64,000 nucleotides of DNA, taken from positions 434,001 to 498,000 of the forward strand of contig VWZW01004863.1 in NCBI GenBank assembly GCA_013397115.1. The letters are read 5' to 3'. Below, in pieces: positions 61,681 to 64,000 of the stretch. The position numbers and the translations under genes were made by a program. The notes under the pieces were generated by a model. The model saw nothing but the letters and a program-made list of their open reading frames with translations, was not told where the DNA came from and ran no database searches. Every line of letters begins with the position of its first letter. Position 1 is the first letter of the stretch. This stretch comes from Edolisoma coerulescens (Eukaryota > Chordata > Aves > Passeriformes > Campephagidae).

Positions 61681-64000
61681 CCAGGGCTTCACTGGCTTTT
61701 CTTTAATTATTCTTTTCTTGTGATTATTTATTACAATGAAGAATTGAAATAAATATGATTTAAATGCCACCTTTTTCGTTATTACATAATTTGTGGAACA
61801 TGTTTTTAAGAATATGTGAAAGACATCTATCAGTAGTTTTGTATTTGCATTATATTTGTGTATTTTAGTAGTGTGTTTCATATGAACACATATTTGCAGT
61901 TTTATGTTAGTGTCATGAAGACAACAAAAAACTGTTCTGTTAATAGCTGTCTTAAGATGACATTCTTATATCCTGTTGGAATGGATTGTGGGAGGTAATA
62001 CTGCTATTAAATGTATCTGGCAATATAGATAATGCTTGTATTAAAAGTCACTGTTTTGTAAAGCTATAGGGTGGTAGCTCTTGGGAGAAAAGTAGGGTTT
62101 TTGTTAATTGTGGCACAATTTTCTGAGAAACTCTTGCACTTTTCTGTCAAGTTGGTTCATAGACTATGAATCTTTCTTATGAGAATTACAGCTCTTTCCA
62201 AAATAACCAATACAGTCAGTAAGCACTGGTTAGTGTTAAGACGTTATAGTATTATACAGAGAATTCTCAACCTGTGTTTCTAGGTGCAATTTAAGTACTT
62301 AAACCATTACTACAGCTACTTTTGTGCGGTTCCATGCAGAGCACTGAATATATCTAATGGTTGTTTAATAAAAATATAAAACTTCTAGCATGGGCACATT
62401 TTTCATCACCTTGCCATGCTTAATAACCAACTACTAAATCATTTATAAATCGTTATGAGTAAATCAACAAACCAGAATCAATAACATAGAATTATTAGTC
62501 GCTGGCTCTTTTGGAGAAATTGTGTTCAAGGAAACAAAACTACTTTTTTTCCTTCCATGGAAAATTAATTTCACCTATGCCTGATTTTTAATTTTTTTTT
62601 TTTTTTGGTAATTCTGGCAAAACTAGATTTGTACAAGGAAACAATTTTTTTCTTTTCATAGGGAGTATCTGTGAATGAGAGGCGTGAACAATCAACAATC
62701 ATTGCTGGACCCAGATATCATATTGTGTGATTTCTCTTCCATCAGTTTCCATATGAAGGTGACCACAGCTGCAGTGTATACAATATAAAAAAAAATCTAG
62801 GTCAAGCAGCCAGATTAATGATGTCTGGCATATAATTATGAACATTACAGAAACATTTTATTTTCTTTCATTACATGTCTTCTATACATAATATTACATA
62901 GTTTACAGAAAGATAATCTTTACTTTAATTTTGCATCCAGGAAATGCTATAATCATAAAGCACTTATGTGATATTATGGAAAAAATTGCCATGTAGTCCG
63001 CATAATCCTTCTTCAGATTATAGACAGAAGTGTTCACTTAGTTGATGTTTGTCTAAACAGCATCCTCCATCTCAGTTTAAAAGAAAATAAGTTAATCTTT
63101 CACTGGAGATGCTTTTAAAAGTATTTAAAGTAAAAAATTATAAACAAAACTAATCATATACATAGGGCTCTTTACACTTTAAACAGAGCTGTGTTATATT
63201 TAACAGTATACTGTATTTAACAGAAATACTTGCCGTATCTGTGTTACTATCTTCTTGTCTTGAGGATGATGTATCTGAGGAATACATGCCTTAAAATTTA
63301 TGGATAGTTACCAGCAATGATTCTTCAATTATTTGGGTAAAGGTATATCCAGCCTCATGACTTTCTTGCTTGATAGATCCCAGGGCACCAGAAGACAGAA
63401 GGGCCCAACGTTTCTGAATATTTCAAGTGGGAGGTAGTTTCATGATTGATTCATTTATTATCAGTTATGGGCAAAATAACAGTCTGTGTAACAAGAGAAA
63501 TAGGAGAGTTAAGGGGGAAAGATGTATTTAAGAAAGAGTAGCAGACTTTTCTAGGCAGTTAACATTTCTCCAATGAATTTGGTTTCCTTGAAACAAGAAG
63601 TTTGGTTGATATATGGCAATGCAAATGTAGCATAGTTTAGCCTTTGTAAAATGTTTAATTTCATGCCAGCCCAAATCAATTGCTGATCATATACAGATTT
63701 TAAAATGCAGAATCAATTACTCAATGAGGCACTAAACATTTTGGGGAGGGAAATTTGAAACAGAGGAAAGTTATCATTGTTAAGTCTTTAAATTACGCTA
63801 CTTCTTTGTAATTTCAAATTAGTTCAGAATGAACATCAACAGTGACAACAGAGTAATTGAGCTATCTGAAGAAGTAGAGCAAAGTAATAAATAATTATTG
63901 TGGGGATATTTTACATCGGTGTAAAGTGGTGGCAGAACTAATACTCATTTGTGGTTGTTCTTTTTCATATTAAAAATAAAGAGTGAAGAAAAGAAACCTA
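61681..64000. other. AT-rich non-coding stretch
   Basis: No gene or clear repeat is seen. A T-run lies near 62590. The segment 62660-62775 has balanced composition and no repeat texture. It could be a conserved non-coding element, but this cannot be judged from one sequence. Confidence 0.5.

Noticed and set aside
61426..61881. 151-codon minus-strand frame
   Set aside because: It runs from AT-rich DNA into the GC-rich retroelement block, changing character midway. It is not a single protein.

Overview
The window looks like anonymous, AT-rich bird nuclear DNA, either a long intron or intergenic sequence. The evidence is the repeat content. There are several CR1 (chicken-repeat 1) LINE fragments with recognisable ORF2 peptides and CR1-type 3' ends. 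There are LTRs of three families that I recognise as avian endogenous-retrovirus LTRs. There are also a few much older MIR/L2-type remnants. Nothing looks prokaryotic: no operons, no dense long ORFs, no ribosome-binding-site logic and no CRISPR array. I cannot name the species; a neoavian bird is plausible but not shown. No complete protein-coding gene can be supported in the 64 kb. Almost all open frames are short chance frames or frames inside retroelements.

Layout. 1-5024: unremarkable AT-rich DNA. 5025-6043: a solo LTR on the + strand with a near-perfect 5-bp target-site duplication. 6044-14012: mostly blank, with one tiny exon-like island at 10066-10135. 14013-14374: a compact second-family LTR with a TATA-like box and polyadenylation signal, followed by a GC-rich, probably retroelement-derived block to about 15004. 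15005-23326: blank. 23327-23756: the most gene-like spot, a minus-strand segment with a strong splice acceptor, 38 open codons and a consensus donor, next to a GC-rich block. 24151-24247: an AT-rich trinucleotide microsatellite. 26467-26499: an assembly gap inside a poly-T tract. 27010-27541: an inverted, truncated copy of the first LTR family. 28011-28153: a G/T-rich low-complexity tract. 28772-28980: a decayed CR1 reverse-transcriptase fragment.

35250-35450 and 49015-49100 are MIR-like SINE remnants, and 43490-43572 is an old L2/L3-like LINE tail. 41073-41996 is a 0.9-kb 5'-truncated CR1 on the minus strand. 45919-46014 is a short CR1 3' end. 47485-47867 is a third LTR family on the minus strand, keeping its promoter half. 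51412-52556 holds two minus-strand CR1 copies lying head to tail. 60680-60842 is a CR1 3' end, followed at 61200-61680 by a GC-rich block with a retroelement ORF1-like peptide.

No new biological system is evident. The items that deserve a second look are the candidate exon at 23641-23756 (minus), the paired CR1 insertion, the LTRs with intact control elements, and the small exon-like islands at 10066, 29521 and 57722. Repeat and exon calls rest on recognition by eye. No alignment or database search was run.
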